A DNA stretch of 64,000 nt, from the NCBI RefSeq assembly GCF_024807945.1, contig NZ_JANUFD010000004.1, positions 248,001 to 312,000 on the forward strand, read 5' to 3'. The stretch's first letter is position 1. Each line of letters begins with the position of its first letter. This document shows positions 1 through 7,030 of this stretch, piece after piece. The translations under genes were made by a program, and so were the position numbers. The notes beneath the pieces were generated by a model, which was not told where the DNA came from, searched no databases, and saw only the letters and a list, made by a program, of their open reading frames with translations. The stretch comes from Pseudomonas sp. JUb42 (GTDB lineage Bacteria; Pseudomonadota; Gammaproteobacteria; Pseudomonadales; Pseudomonadaceae).

Positions 1-356
1 TGGCCGGTATCGTTGCCCGCAACATGCGCAGCCTGGCCGAGATCCGCAGCAATGGCGAAGAAGAACGCTACAGCCACACCGACCTGAACGGCTTTGCCGC
101 CAACCTGGAAGGCACACGCAAGGTCATCGACCTGCTGCGCCCTCTGCTGGCCAAGTCCGCCGGTGAACTGCTCGGCAAGATCGACAGCGCCATGACAGCA
201 CTGGACAGCAGCATTCATAACCTGAAAACCGACAGTGGCTATCGCCCGTACGATCAGGTCGATGCCGCGCAACGCAAACAACTTGCAGATAACGCCAAGG
301 CTCTGGCGGATGTACTCGATGGAATCGACCCTGCGCTCGGCTTGTCCGGTCTGTGA
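1..356 (+). CDS. efeO: EfeO-type iron uptake protein, C-terminal end (5' partial)
   Basis: The reading frame is open from the first base and ends at the TGA at 354-356, so only the last 118 or so residues are present. They contain the imelysin (peptidase M75) signature GEEERYSHTDL followed by an ILE/LEU-rich helical tail, closely matching the equivalent part of the gene at 1809-2633. EfeO proteins are periplasmic and, in E. coli, act with EfeB and the permease EfeU in ferrous/ferric iron uptake. The gene lies 89 bases upstream of efeB on the same strand, as expected for an efe operon. The N-terminal half, where EfeO proteins carry a cupredoxin-like domain, is outside the window, so EfeO rather than a second EfeM is an inference from gene order. 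Confidence 0.8.
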   Translation, partial: AGIVARNMRSLAEIRSNGEEERYSHTDLNGFAANLEGTRKVIDLLRPLLAKSAGELLGKIDSAMTALDSSIHNLKTDSGYRPYDQVDAAQRKQLADNAKALADVLDGIDPALGLSGL

Positions 357-445
357 CAGTAGCCGGTCATTAACAAGAGGGGCCACCCAGGCCCCCGATG
401 CCTTGTCGGCCTCTCTGATCGAGAGCCCTTTAAGCTGACTATCGA

Positions 446-1780
446 GTGAAAATTGCCGTGAAGAAAGACGCAGATCAAAGCAACGCCCCTGTTTCCGTGG
501 ATCGCCGCCGGGTCCTGATGGGCCTTGGCGCCGCCGGTGCCGCACTGGCAGGCAGCAGTCTGGCGGGCAATGCCCTGGCCGCGACCGCCCCTGCCCAGGT
601 CACCGAAGCACCGCCGAGCGACAAGACCCAGGAACATAACGATTTCCGCGGCCAGCACCAGACCGGCATCGTCACGCCGCGTCCGGCAGCCGGCATGCTG
701 GTGTCGTTCGACGTGCTGGCTCAGGACCGCGACGACCTGGAGCGCCTGTTCCGCACCCTCAACGAGCGCATTGCCTTCCTGATGACCGGCGGCGCCGTGC
801 CCCAGGTTGATCCGAAGCTGCCACCGCTGGACTCGGGCATCCTTGGCCCGGTGGTCACGCCGGACAACCTGACCATCACCGTTTCGGTGGGCGAATCGCT
901 GTTCGACGAGCGTTTCGGCCTGGCTGCGGTCAAGCCCAAGCGCCTGATCCGCATGGTCGGTTTCCCTAACGACGCGCTGGAAAAGGACTGCTGCCACGGC
1001 GACCTGAGCCTGCAGTTCTGCTCCAACACCCCGGACAGCAACATTCACGCCCTGCGTGATGTGATCAAGAACCTGCCTGACCTGCTGCTGGTGCGCTGGA
1101 AACAGGAAGGCAGCGTTCCGGCCCAGGCGCCGAAAAAGGCCAGCGAACCGGCCGAAAGCGCACGCAACTTCCTCGGTTTCCGCGATGGCTCGGCCAACCC
1201 GGACTCCAACAACCAGAAGACCATGAACGAAGTGGTCTGGGTCCAGCCGGGCAGCGATGAACCGGCCTGGGCGGTACACGGCAGTTATCAGGCAGTGCGC
1301 ATCATCCGCAACCTGGTCGAGCGCTGGGATCGTACGCCGCTGCAGGAACAGGAAGGCATCATCGGCCGGGTCAAGACCACCGGCGCGCCAATGGACGGCC
1401 ACAAGGAAACCGACATCCCCGATTACGTGGCCGATGCCGCGGGCAAGAAAACGCCCATGGATGCCCATATCCGCCTGGCCAACCCGCGCACCCGTGAGAG
1501 TCAGGCCAACCTGATCCTGCGTCGTCCGTTCAACTACTCCAATGGCGTGATGAAGAACGGCCAGCTTGACATGGGCCTGTTGTTCATCTGCTACCAGCAT
1601 GATCTGGAGAAAGGCTTTATCACCGTGCAGACCCGCCTTAACGGCGAGCCGCTGGAGGAATACCTCAAGCCTGTGGGCGGCGGTTATTTCTTCACCCTTC
1701 CGGGCGTGGTCAATGACCAGGACTTCATCGGTCGCTCGCTGCTCGCGGCGTCGGCTCCCCCTTCAACAAAAACCGCTTGA
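446..1780 (+). CDS. efeB: EfeB, Tat-exported DyP-type haem peroxidase
   Basis: This 444-residue protein is a dye-decolourising-type haem peroxidase of the EfeB group, which in E. coli is periplasmic and works with EfeO/EfeU in iron acquisition. A twin-arginine signal is visible (RRRVLMG at about residues 20-26, then an Ala/Gly-rich segment ending ALA near residue 45). The DyP distal motif GFRDG is at about 244-248 and the proximal haem-ligand region HIRLANPR at about 341-348. The start used is GTG at 446; a GTG five codons downstream (461) is an alternative that keeps the Tat motif. It follows efeO by 89 bases and precedes efeM by 28 bases, so the three genes are very likely co-transcribed. 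Any Fur box would lie upstream of the window. Confidence 0.93.
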   Translation: MKIAVKKDADQSNAPVSVDRRRVLMGLGAAGAALAGSSLAGNALAATAPAQVTEAPPSDKTQEHNDFRGQHQTGIVTPRPAAGMLVSFDVLAQDRDDLERLFRTLNERIAFLMTGGAVPQVDPKLPPLDSGILGPVVTPDNLTITVSVGESLFDERFGLAAVKPKRLIRMVGFPNDALEKDCCHGDLSLQFCSNTPDSNIHALRDVIKNLPDLLLVRWKQEGSVPAQAPKKASEPAESARNFLGFRDGSANPDSNNQKTMNEVVWVQPGSDEPAWAVHGSYQAVRIIRNLVERWDRTPLQEQEGIIGRVKTTGAPMDGHKETDIPDYVADAAGKKTPMDAHIRLANPRTRESQANLILRRPFNYSNGVMKNGQLDMGLLFICYQHDLEKGFITVQTRLNGEPLEEYLKPVGGGYFFTLPGVVNDQDFIGRSLLAASAPPSTKTA

Positions 1781-1808
1781 ACCCACAACCCTTAACCGGA
1801 AACCATCC

Positions 1809-2633
1809 ATGAAAAAGACGCCTCTCGCTTTGCTGCTTACCCTGGGCTTGCTCCAGACCCCATTGGCCGCCTTCGCCGCAACCGCGCCGCTGGATCTGGT
1901 TGGTCCGGTTTCGGACTACAAAATCTATGTGACTGAGGAAGTCGGCAAACTGGTCGATGAAACCCAGAAGTTCACCGATGCAGTGAAGAAAGGTGACATC
2001 GCCACCGCCAAGAAACTGTACGCGCCAACCCGCGTTCACTACGAAGCCATCGAGCCGATCGCCGAGCTGTTCAGTGACCTGGACGCCTCCATCGACTCCC
2101 GCGTCGATGACCACGAGCAAGGCGTAAGCGCTGAAGACTTCACCGGCTTCCATCGTCTGGAATACGCCCTGTTCTCGCAGAACAGCACCAAGGACCAGGC
2201 TGCCCTGGCCGACAAGCTGATGACTGACGTCAAGGACCTGCAGACCCGCATCGCCGGCCTGACCTTCCCGCCTGAGAAAGTCGTCGGTGGTGCAGCTGCA
2301 CTGCTGGAAGAAGTTGCCGCGACCAAGATCTCCGGTGAAGAAGACCGCTACAGCCACACTGACCTGTATGACTTCCAGGGCAACGTAGACGGCGCGAAGA
2401 AAATCGTTGACCTGTTCCGTCCGCAGATCGAGAAATCCGACAAGGCTTTCGCTGCCAAGGTCGACAAGAACTTCGCCACCGTGGACAAGATCCTGGCCAA
2501 GTACAAAACCAAGGACGGCGGTTTCGAGACTTATGACAAAGTCAAAGAAAACGACCGTAAAGCCCTGGTCGGCCCAGTCAACACCCTGGCTGAAGACCTG
2601 TCCACCCTGCGTGGCAAACTGGGTCTGAACTAA
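1809..2633 (+). CDS. efeM: EfeM-type periplasmic imelysin-family iron-binding protein
   Basis: The 274-residue product has a Sec signal peptide ([15 protein letters not shown], cleavage near AFA-AT) and then a single imelysin/M75 domain. The family's HxxE-type metal site is visible as HYEAIEP at about 77 and GFHRLE at about 113-118, and [11 protein letters not shown] is at about 176. It lacks the N-terminal cupredoxin domain of full EfeO, which is the distinction used for EfeM. The open frame extends further upstream to 1566 inside efeB, but the ATG at 1809 gives the signal peptide and is the sensible start. It is the last gene of the efe operon in this window. No EfeU-type permease follows, because a hairpin, a REP pair and a minus-strand gene come next. 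Confidence 0.88.
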   Translation: MKKTPLALLLTLGLLQTPLAAFAATAPLDLVGPVSDYKIYVTEEVGKLVDETQKFTDAVKKGDIATAKKLYAPTRVHYEAIEPIAELFSDLDASIDSRVDDHEQGVSAEDFTGFHRLEYALFSQNSTKDQAALADKLMTDVKDLQTRIAGLTFPPEKVVGGAAALLEEVAATKISGEEDRYSHTDLYDFQGNVDGAKKIVDLFRPQIEKSDKAFAAKVDKNFATVDKILAKYKTKDGGFETYDKVKENDRKALVGPVNTLAEDLSTLRGKLGLN

Positions 2634-2642
2634 GACTCGGTG

Positions 2643-2667
2643 CCGGACAGCCGCAAGGGTTGTCCGG
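2643..2667 (+). terminator. Stem-loop after efeM
   Basis: A 10-bp stem with one G-U pair (CCGGACAGCC / GGTTGTCCGG) closes a 5-base loop 10 bases after the efeM stop. No T tract follows, so it may act as an mRNA 3' end stabiliser together with the adjacent REP pair rather than as a classical terminator. Confidence 0.5.
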
Positions 2668-2678
2668 TGTGATACCTA

Positions 2679-2770
2679 TGTGGGAGCGGATTCATCCGCG
2701 AAAGCGATCTTACTGGCGACGCTCATGCATCGAATGTACTACCGCCTTCGCGAATGAATTCGCTCCCACA
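2679..2770. repeat. REP pair, GGGAGCGGATT-type core
   Basis: Two inverted REP-like units face each other: TGTGGGAGCGGATTCATCCG on the left and the complementary TTCGCGAATGAATTCGCTCC followed by CACA on the right, separated by a unique spacer. It sits between the convergent ends of efeM and the molybdoenzyme gene. The same family recurs at 6844-6933, 10996-11082 and 16971-17060. Confidence 0.85.
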
Positions 2771-2809
2771 ATGGTTTCACTGATAGGACTCGTTACGCTT
2801 TCTCACCCA

Positions 2810-3580
2810 TCAAATCCCGCTAAACCAGTTATACCCCTGATCTTCCCAATACCCGCCCAGGTTCTCGTTGCTGACGATAATCTCGACGATATGCTTGGGA
2901 TTCTTGAAGCCCAGTTTGGTCGGCACCCGCACCCGCAGTGGATAACCGTAGTCCGGTGGCAAGGCGACTTCACCGAAGTCCAGTGCCAGCAGGGTCTGGG
3001 GATGCAACGCCGTGGGCATGTCCAGGGTCGAGTAATAGCGATCCGCACACTTGAAGCCGACATAACGCGCTGTGGTATCGGCGCCGATGGCTTCGAGGAA
3101 GGTCTTGAGCGGCACCCCACCCCACTGGCCAATGGCGCTCCAGCCTTCGATGCAGATCAGCCGGGTGATATCCGTGCGTTGCGGCAGCTTGCGCAGGCCG
3201 TCCAGGGTCCAGGATTGTTTGTCCCGCACTAGGCCCGAGACCGCCAGTTTGTAGTCGGAGATGTCCAGGTCCGGAACGTTGTACTCGGGGTAGAACGCGT
3301 TGAAGGGGAACGGATTGGTCAACTGCGCCTTGCTGTAGACCGGCGCCAGTTTCTGCCCGCTGAACAGCCAGGCCTGGACCCGGTCATTCCAGCGCGACAT
3401 GGCCCACAACGCCTTGTCGACCTGATCGCCGTCCTGCAGATTGCAGCCGGTGAGCATGGCCATGGCGCCAACGGTCAAACCGCCACGCAGGAAAGCCCGG
3501 CGCTGGATATTGGCCAGTTGCGTCTGCTGTGCCGGTTCCAGGCGAACGGCCGTGGTAATGCGCTTGCGCGGTTTATTCAT
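2810..3580 (-). CDS. Tat-exported molybdopterin-dependent oxidoreductase (sulfite oxidase/MsrP family)
   Basis: The 256-residue protein belongs to the sulfite-oxidase-fold molybdenum enzymes, whose exported members include the methionine-sulfoxide reductase MsrP. A twin-arginine motif is visible at residues 27-31 (QRRAFLRGG). A LTGC sequence at 43-46 is lipobox-like, so the mature enzyme might be a lipoprotein. The conserved Mo-coordinating cysteine is Cys143 in RLICIEGW, followed by a GGVPLKTFLE segment typical of the fold. Its start overlaps the end of the cytochrome b gene by 8 bases, and that cytochrome is the obvious electron donor or acceptor. The substrate cannot be read from the sequence: protein methionine sulfoxide is one option, but the partner is not an evident MsrQ. 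Confidence 0.85.
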   Translation of the reverse strand: MNKPRKRITTAVRLEPAQQTQLANIQRRAFLRGGLTVGAMAMLTGCNLQDGDQVDKALWAMSRWNDRVQAWLFSGQKLAPVYSKAQLTNPFPFNAFYPEYNVPDLDISDYKLAVSGLVRDKQSWTLDGLRKLPQRTDITRLICIEGWSAIGQWGGVPLKTFLEAIGADTTARYVGFKCADRYYSTLDMPTALHPQTLLALDFGEVALPPDYGYPLRVRVPTKLGFKNPKHIVEIIVSNENLGGYWEDQGYNWFSGI

Positions 3581-4187
3581 GGCCTTGCTCCGCAGAATGA
3601 CGCCCGCCCGTGATCATCGGCAGCAGGGTCTTGGGCACCAACAGCACCAGTGCCAGATGCACGACGACAAAGGCGCCGATGGCGGCCATGGCAACGAAAT
3701 GCACCTTGCGCGCGGTGTCGAAGCCGCCCATCAAGGCCGCCAGTTCCTGAAACTGCACCGGCTTCCAGATCGCCAGGCCCGAGAGCACGATCAGCACACC
3801 CATGGCCAGTACCAGCCAGTACATCAGCCGCTGCACGGCGTTATAGCGCCCATGCTCATGGACCAGGCGCAAGCGCAGTGCGGCGATCAGGTCGCGCTTC
3901 ACCGCAATCGGCGAGACGGGTAACAGGTCACGCTTGAAATGGCGGCTGAACAGGCCATACAGCACATAGATCAGCCCATTGATCACCAACAGCCACATCA
4001 CGGCGAAGTGCCAGGCGATAGCGCCGCCGAGCCAGCCACCGAGAGTGAGGGATTTGGGAAAGGTAAAGGCGAACAGGGGCGATGCATTGAAGATCTCCCA
4101 GCCGCTCATGAACATACAGGTCATGCCGATGGCGTTGAGCCAATGGGTCAGGCGCACCGGCCAGGGATGAATGCGACGAGGTTTCAT
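3573..4187 (-). CDS. Cytochrome b561/b6-type membrane protein, partner of the molybdoenzyme
   Basis: The product is a 204-residue integral membrane protein with about four hydrophobic helices. It has histidines placed as haem-b ligands in the first helix region (HPWPVRLTHWLNAIG), the second (AWHFAVMW) and the last (RKVHFVAM and VVVHLALV). This is the pattern of the b-type cytochromes that connect periplasmic redox enzymes to the quinone pool. The frame is open to 4253, but ATG 4187 is preceded by AGGAGATCCCG, a strong ribosome-binding site, and begins the typical MKPRRIHPW. The gene ends inside the start of the molybdoenzyme gene, implying translational coupling. It resembles the hydrogenase/thiosulfate-reductase cytochrome b group more than MsrQ. 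Confidence 0.85.
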   Translation of the reverse strand: MKPRRIHPWPVRLTHWLNAIGMTCMFMSGWEIFNASPLFAFTFPKSLTLGGWLGGAIAWHFAVMWLLVINGLIYVLYGLFSRHFKRDLLPVSPIAVKRDLIAALRLRLVHEHGRYNAVQRLMYWLVLAMGVLIVLSGLAIWKPVQFQELAALMGGFDTARKVHFVAMAAIGAFVVVHLALVLLVPKTLLPMITGGRHSAEQGHE

Positions 4188-4205
4188 CGGGATCTCCTTA
4201 TAGGC

Positions 4206-4247
4206 GCACCGAGCCTGCCCGCGAAGGGATGCAGGCAGGCTCGGTGC
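4206..4247 (-). other. Perfect 14-bp intercistronic stem-loop
   Basis: GCACCGAGCCTGCC (4206-4219) is exactly complementary to 4234-4247, with a 14-base loop. It lies between the secreted-protein gene and the cytochrome b gene of the same operon and lacks a T tract on the minus strand. The stem-loop border GCCTGCCCGCGAA resembles the third REP core seen elsewhere in this window. Likely roles are mRNA processing or differential expression within the operon. Confidence 0.7.
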
Positions 4248-4261
4248 AGGCATCGCTCAGC

Positions 4262-4867
4262 TTACATCGGCGGAGTGAAACCATCCTTGCCAACGGCTAC
4301 GCCACGGGCGCTCTTGCCGTCATCGGCCGGGAACAGCACGATCTTGGCACCGGCCTTGAGTTCGCTGCGCTCACCCGGTTGCACGTAGGCAATCGGCACG
4401 TCTTCTGGAACCACCAGCTGTTTCTCGCCGCCTTTGTACTGCACGGTCAGGGTCCGGCCATTGGCCTTGGACAGCTTGCCCACGGTGCCATTGGTCATGG
4501 TGCCGGTGGTGCCATCAGCATTTTCCCAACCGTAGTGACCTTCGCCGCTGCCCTTGAGGCTGGCTTCGAATACGGTCACTTCCAGGGCTTTGAGGCTGCC
4601 GTCGGACTGCGGGATCGCGGCAGAACCGACAAAACTGTCGGCCTTGATCGAATCCAGATCAGTCTTGGAGATCAGGCGGATACCGGTCTTGTCGGTCAGC
4701 ATGATGCTCTGGTGCTGACCGGCGCGAGTGGTGTAGTTCAGGGTATCGGCCTGAACGCTGTCGATGGTGCCGCGCAGCGGCTTGACCACCGGCATATCGG
4801 CTGCCTGTGCGGCAATCGCAGCGCCGAGCATGAGCAAGCCGAACGTGGTGTGCAATGCAGTCTTCAT
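4262..4867 (-). CDS. Secreted protein of unknown function with two OB-like repeats
   Basis: The 201-residue product begins with a clear Sec signal peptide (MKTALHTTFGLLMLGAAIAA, cleavage near AQA-AD). The mature part looks like two related beta-rich units, GTIDSVQADTLNYTTRAG (from about 33) and GTVGKLSKANGRTLTVQYKG (from about 125). Each is followed by a segment ending in a hydrophobic strand. This pattern recalls DUF5666-like OB-fold domains, but I cannot assign a family with certainty. ATG 4867 is preceded by AAGGAATCTTTG and is preferred over the TTG one codon upstream. It is the first gene of the operon with the cytochrome b and molybdoenzyme genes, so a role in the same periplasmic redox or metal process is inferred. 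Confidence 0.75.
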   Translation of the reverse strand: MKTALHTTFGLLMLGAAIAAQAADMPVVKPLRGTIDSVQADTLNYTTRAGQHQSIMLTDKTGIRLISKTDLDSIKADSFVGSAAIPQSDGSLKALEVTVFEASLKGSGEGHYGWENADGTTGTMTNGTVGKLSKANGRTLTVQYKGGEKQLVVPEDVPIAYVQPGERSELKAGAKIVLFPADDGKSARGVAVGKDGFTPPM

Positions 4868-4940
4868 CAAAGATTCCTTGGCAGGGTTGAATGTGTACCG
4901 ATCATTGCGCGGCTACCGGCACTCAGGCATGACCGGGGCG

Positions 4941-4954
4941 TGACATTTTTGTCA
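4941..4954 (-). promoter_or_regulatory. Candidate CusR/HprR-type box upstream of the molybdoenzyme operon
   Basis: A perfect inverted repeat, TGACA-TTTT-TGTCA, lies 74 bases upstream of the start at 4867, within the 305-base gene-free interval 4868-5172. It has the half-sites and 4-base spacing of the palindrome recognised by E. coli CusR and HprR. A near copy lies upstream of the response-regulator gene at 6957-6970. The rest of the interval holds no gene I can support. A TTGACA at 4999-5004 and an AT-rich TATAAA at 5094-5099 may belong to promoters of the gene starting at 5173. Confidence 0.5.
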
Positions 4955-5172
4955 TTTAACCGGGCGGCCACGCAGATCGTTTAAGTCGTTCAAAGGGATT
5001 GACAACATTTCTGACTATTGGTTACGTCGGGCTGTCAGTTGATAAACACCACTGGCAAAGGCCTGGAACAAAACGGGCCCTTAACTTAATCGATATAAAC
5101 AGCACGGCTATCCGGCAGGCGCAGTTGCGCATTGCACGGTAGCGGCTATCCAAAATAAAAATGGAGCTTTTT

Positions 5173-6243
5173 ATGCCAAGTAAATTTTGTAAATCCAATA
5201 CTTTTTTCGCCGCGCTGTTTCTTGCGTATTCTGGCGCTGCTATGAGTTCAGGTCACCCGATGGCTTTTCTTCATGCTGACGGGCATGCAGCGCAATCAAT
5301 TACGCCGAAAATAATGAAAGTAGAACAGACTGAGCCTGTGGCAATTGATTTGCCGGACGAACTGAACAAGATCAGGGGTAGTCTGGAGATTGGCGAGTCT
5401 GTGAAGTACTACAGCTTTACGGCTATCCGAGGGCAAAAGGTGATGATTCGTGAGATTCGCTATAACGATCAGCAATCTCCGTGGAAAATCGAGTATAAGG
5501 TTGATCAGCATTGGACGATTGTGACACCCGGCAAGTCCGAAATCACAGATACGCTAATCCCCAATCAGCAGGTGAAGGTTAGAATCTCAAACGACCCTGG
5601 AAAACCAGTCCCACCCGGGACGCCTTATGGACTGCAAATCAGTTCGGCCCCTTATCTCGTCAATCACAGGGTTATCGGGGATGCTGATCGCTATGCCATT
5701 CACTTCCCTGTTTATAAATTCGTCAACACCTTCGAATGGTTTACCCACGTGCGTGACTCAACAGGCCACCCTCTAAAAGGAGTCACTATCGAGCTACGCA
5801 TGGATATAGATGATAAATCCCCCTTTGGCGGCCAGGTTTACCGCAAAGACAGTAATCACGGTGGAGCCATGCTCACCAATATCACCCTACCCGCCTGCGT
5901 GGGTAGGTATACGACGACTCCATTCGTAGGCGTGTTCGACTTCAGGACCAAGTGGCAACTGACTTACAACACCGGCAATTGGTATATGAGTCCTGAAGGT
6001 CATGAGGAGGGAGGCGTTGGCAGACGATACGGTGATCGCGTGCCATTGGTACATATTTGCACCCAAAAAATAGTCGGGGAATACGTAGCTAAATTGACCA
6101 TGCTAACGGAAAGCCATTCGTCAGCATGGTCTGCGCCTGTTTTATCAAAAACGAGAGAAATACCGTGCAAATTTTCCATTCATTCCGTCAATTGTACGAT
6201 CGACGAAACTGATCAACGCCCGGGTATACTGGACAGCGTGTGA
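5173..6243 (+). CDS. Secreted protein of unknown function, PPC-like N-terminal domain, AT-richer than neighbours
   Basis: I do not recognise this 356-residue protein. It has a Sec signal peptide (hydrophobic stretch FFAALFLAYSGAAMSSG at about 11-27). Around residues 68-90 the segment GSLEIGESVKYYSFTAIRGQ resembles bacterial pre-peptidase C-terminal (PPC) beta-sandwich domains, where a similar YYSFTA core is usual. The C-terminal half has four cysteines (CVGRY, HICTQ, IPCKF, NCTID), consistent with two disulfides in an exported protein. ATG 5173 is chosen over ATG 5161 because GGAG sits six bases upstream. Base composition is visibly lower in GC than the flanks (28 of 60 in 5281-5340). Its last 99 bases overlap the end of the opposite-strand gene at 6145-6723. 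Confidence 0.7.
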   Translation: MPSKFCKSNTFFAALFLAYSGAAMSSGHPMAFLHADGHAAQSITPKIMKVEQTEPVAIDLPDELNKIRGSLEIGESVKYYSFTAIRGQKVMIREIRYNDQQSPWKIEYKVDQHWTIVTPGKSEITDTLIPNQQVKVRISNDPGKPVPPGTPYGLQISSAPYLVNHRVIGDADRYAIHFPVYKFVNTFEWFTHVRDSTGHPLKGVTIELRMDIDDKSPFGGQVYRKDSNHGGAMLTNITLPACVGRYTTTPFVGVFDFRTKWQLTYNTGNWYMSPEGHEEGGVGRRYGDRVPLVHICTQKIVGEYVAKLTMLTESHSSAWSAPVLSKTREIPCKFSIHSVNCTIDETDQRPGILDSV

Positions 6244-6723
6244 TTTAAATTCAGAATGCTCATTTGCCAGCTTGGAGAACAAGCTTATTTCATCCGAACT
6301 TAATTTACCCGATGGCGAACACGCTCTTAACTCACCTGCTTCACCCACTGAAAAACGTACATCCTTCGGATCTAATCCTGCCGCAACCAACTCTTTTTGC
6401 AAATCATCAGCAATCGAGTCCATGTCTCGGGCCAGTGCGCTGGCATAACTCTTCATCTTATGTATTTTCTCATACTCATAACTTTTCCAGCTCGACGTGT
6501 TGGAGATAGTTGTACCACCACTTGCACCCTTGGTAACCACTTGCCTTAATTCAAACTCATGATAAACCGCCCCTTCCGGAGTTCCCGGTTCGCTCATCAC
6601 TCGCAGGCAGTCCTCCTCGATACCCTTATCAAGAACAACGCCTTCTTTTTTCGCTTTGTGGTAGGCGGCTTCCACCGCCTGTTTATAAGTATGATTGGGG
6701 TTGATATTTATACACAACGTCAC
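6145..6723 (-). CDS. Hypothetical protein, cytoplasmic-looking, convergent with and overlapping 5173-6243
   Basis: I do not recognise this 192-residue protein. It has no signal peptide or membrane segment. The second half is helical and charged (KMKSYASALARDMDSIADDL, then LSSDEISLFSKLANEHSEFK), which suggests a small soluble or interaction protein. Translation should start at GTG 6723, which has GAGGA six bases upstream. That Shine-Dalgarno lies within one arm of a stem-loop (6729-6798). The gene is AT-richer than the region around it, like its convergent neighbour, with which it shares 99 bases tail to tail. Pairing of a secreted protein with a cytosolic one could mean toxin and immunity or protein and chaperone, but nothing in the sequence proves it. 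Confidence 0.65.
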   Translation of the reverse strand: MTLCININPNHTYKQAVEAAYHKAKKEGVVLDKGIEEDCLRVMSEPGTPEGAVYHEFELRQVVTKGASGGTTISNTSSWKSYEYEKIHKMKSYASALARDMDSIADDLQKELVAAGLDPKDVRFSVGEAGELRACSPSGKLSSDEISLFSKLANEHSEFKSHAVQYTRALISFVDRTIDGMNGKFARYFSRF

Positions 6724-6728
6724 GGTTA

Positions 6729-6798
6729 TTCCTCATTATCAGCGATTCCAATCGGCTTAACGGCAGTCTTCAAAAAACGCTGACCTGACAATGAGGAA
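6729..6798 (-). promoter_or_regulatory. Stem-loop enclosing the ribosome-binding site of the 6145-6723 gene
   Basis: On the minus strand the leader reads TTCCTCATT (6798-6790), a 6-base bulge, TCAGCG (6783-6778), a 33-base loop, CGCTGA (6744-6739), one unpaired base, then AATGAGGAA (6737-6729), which contains the GAGGA Shine-Dalgarno six bases before GTG 6723. The 9-bp plus 6-bp helices would hide the ribosome-binding site. The sequence pairing is exact; regulation is inferred. Confidence 0.55.
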
Positions 6799-6843
6799 GG
6801 GAGTTTCTGCATTTCGTGTATGAAAAGACTTACTCCATGGCCG

Positions 6844-6933
6844 GTGGGAGCGGATTTATCCGCGAACACTGTATTTCAAATGATGAATTTATGCCGATTT
6901 CAGCGGCCTCTTCGCGAATGAATTCGCTCCCAC
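6844..6933. repeat. REP pair, GGGAGCGGATT-type core
   Basis: GTGGGAGCGGATTTATCCGC on the left faces TTCGCGAATGAATTCGCTCC plus CAC on the right, the same family and arrangement as at 2679-2770. It separates the unknown gene pair from the two-component system. Confidence 0.85.
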
Positions 6934-6956
6934 AATTGGACATCACCCGCACTCGA

Positions 6957-6970
6957 TGACAGAAATGTAA
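6957..6970 (+). promoter_or_regulatory. Candidate CusR/HprR-type box upstream of the response regulator
   Basis: TGACA-GAAA-TGTAA lies 61 bases upstream of the start at 7031, with a weak -10 candidate TAGACT at 6994-6999 about 23 bases further on. It matches the 4941-4954 palindrome at 9 of 10 half-site positions, which suggests autoregulation and a shared regulon. Confidence 0.45.
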
Positions 6971-7030
6971 CCGACAAGCGCCGACCACTTGGTTAGACTT
7001 CAAGCCCCGCTGCACCAGACGGCCTGCGCC

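Noticed and set aside
254..1600. 448-codon minus-strand open frame opposite efeB
   Set aside because: It lies wholly inside the well-supported efeB gene, has no ribosome-binding site and shows the His/Gln/Val-rich composition typical of antisense frames of GC-rich genes.
1566..1808. Upstream extension of the efeM frame into efeB
   Set aside because: The ATG at 1809 begins a proper signal peptide; the extension is an out-of-frame reading of efeB.
2679..2770. Possibility that REP pairs are CRISPR repeats or insertion-sequence ends
   Set aside because: They occur as single inverted pairs scattered between genes, without regular spacers, cas genes or transposase genes nearby.
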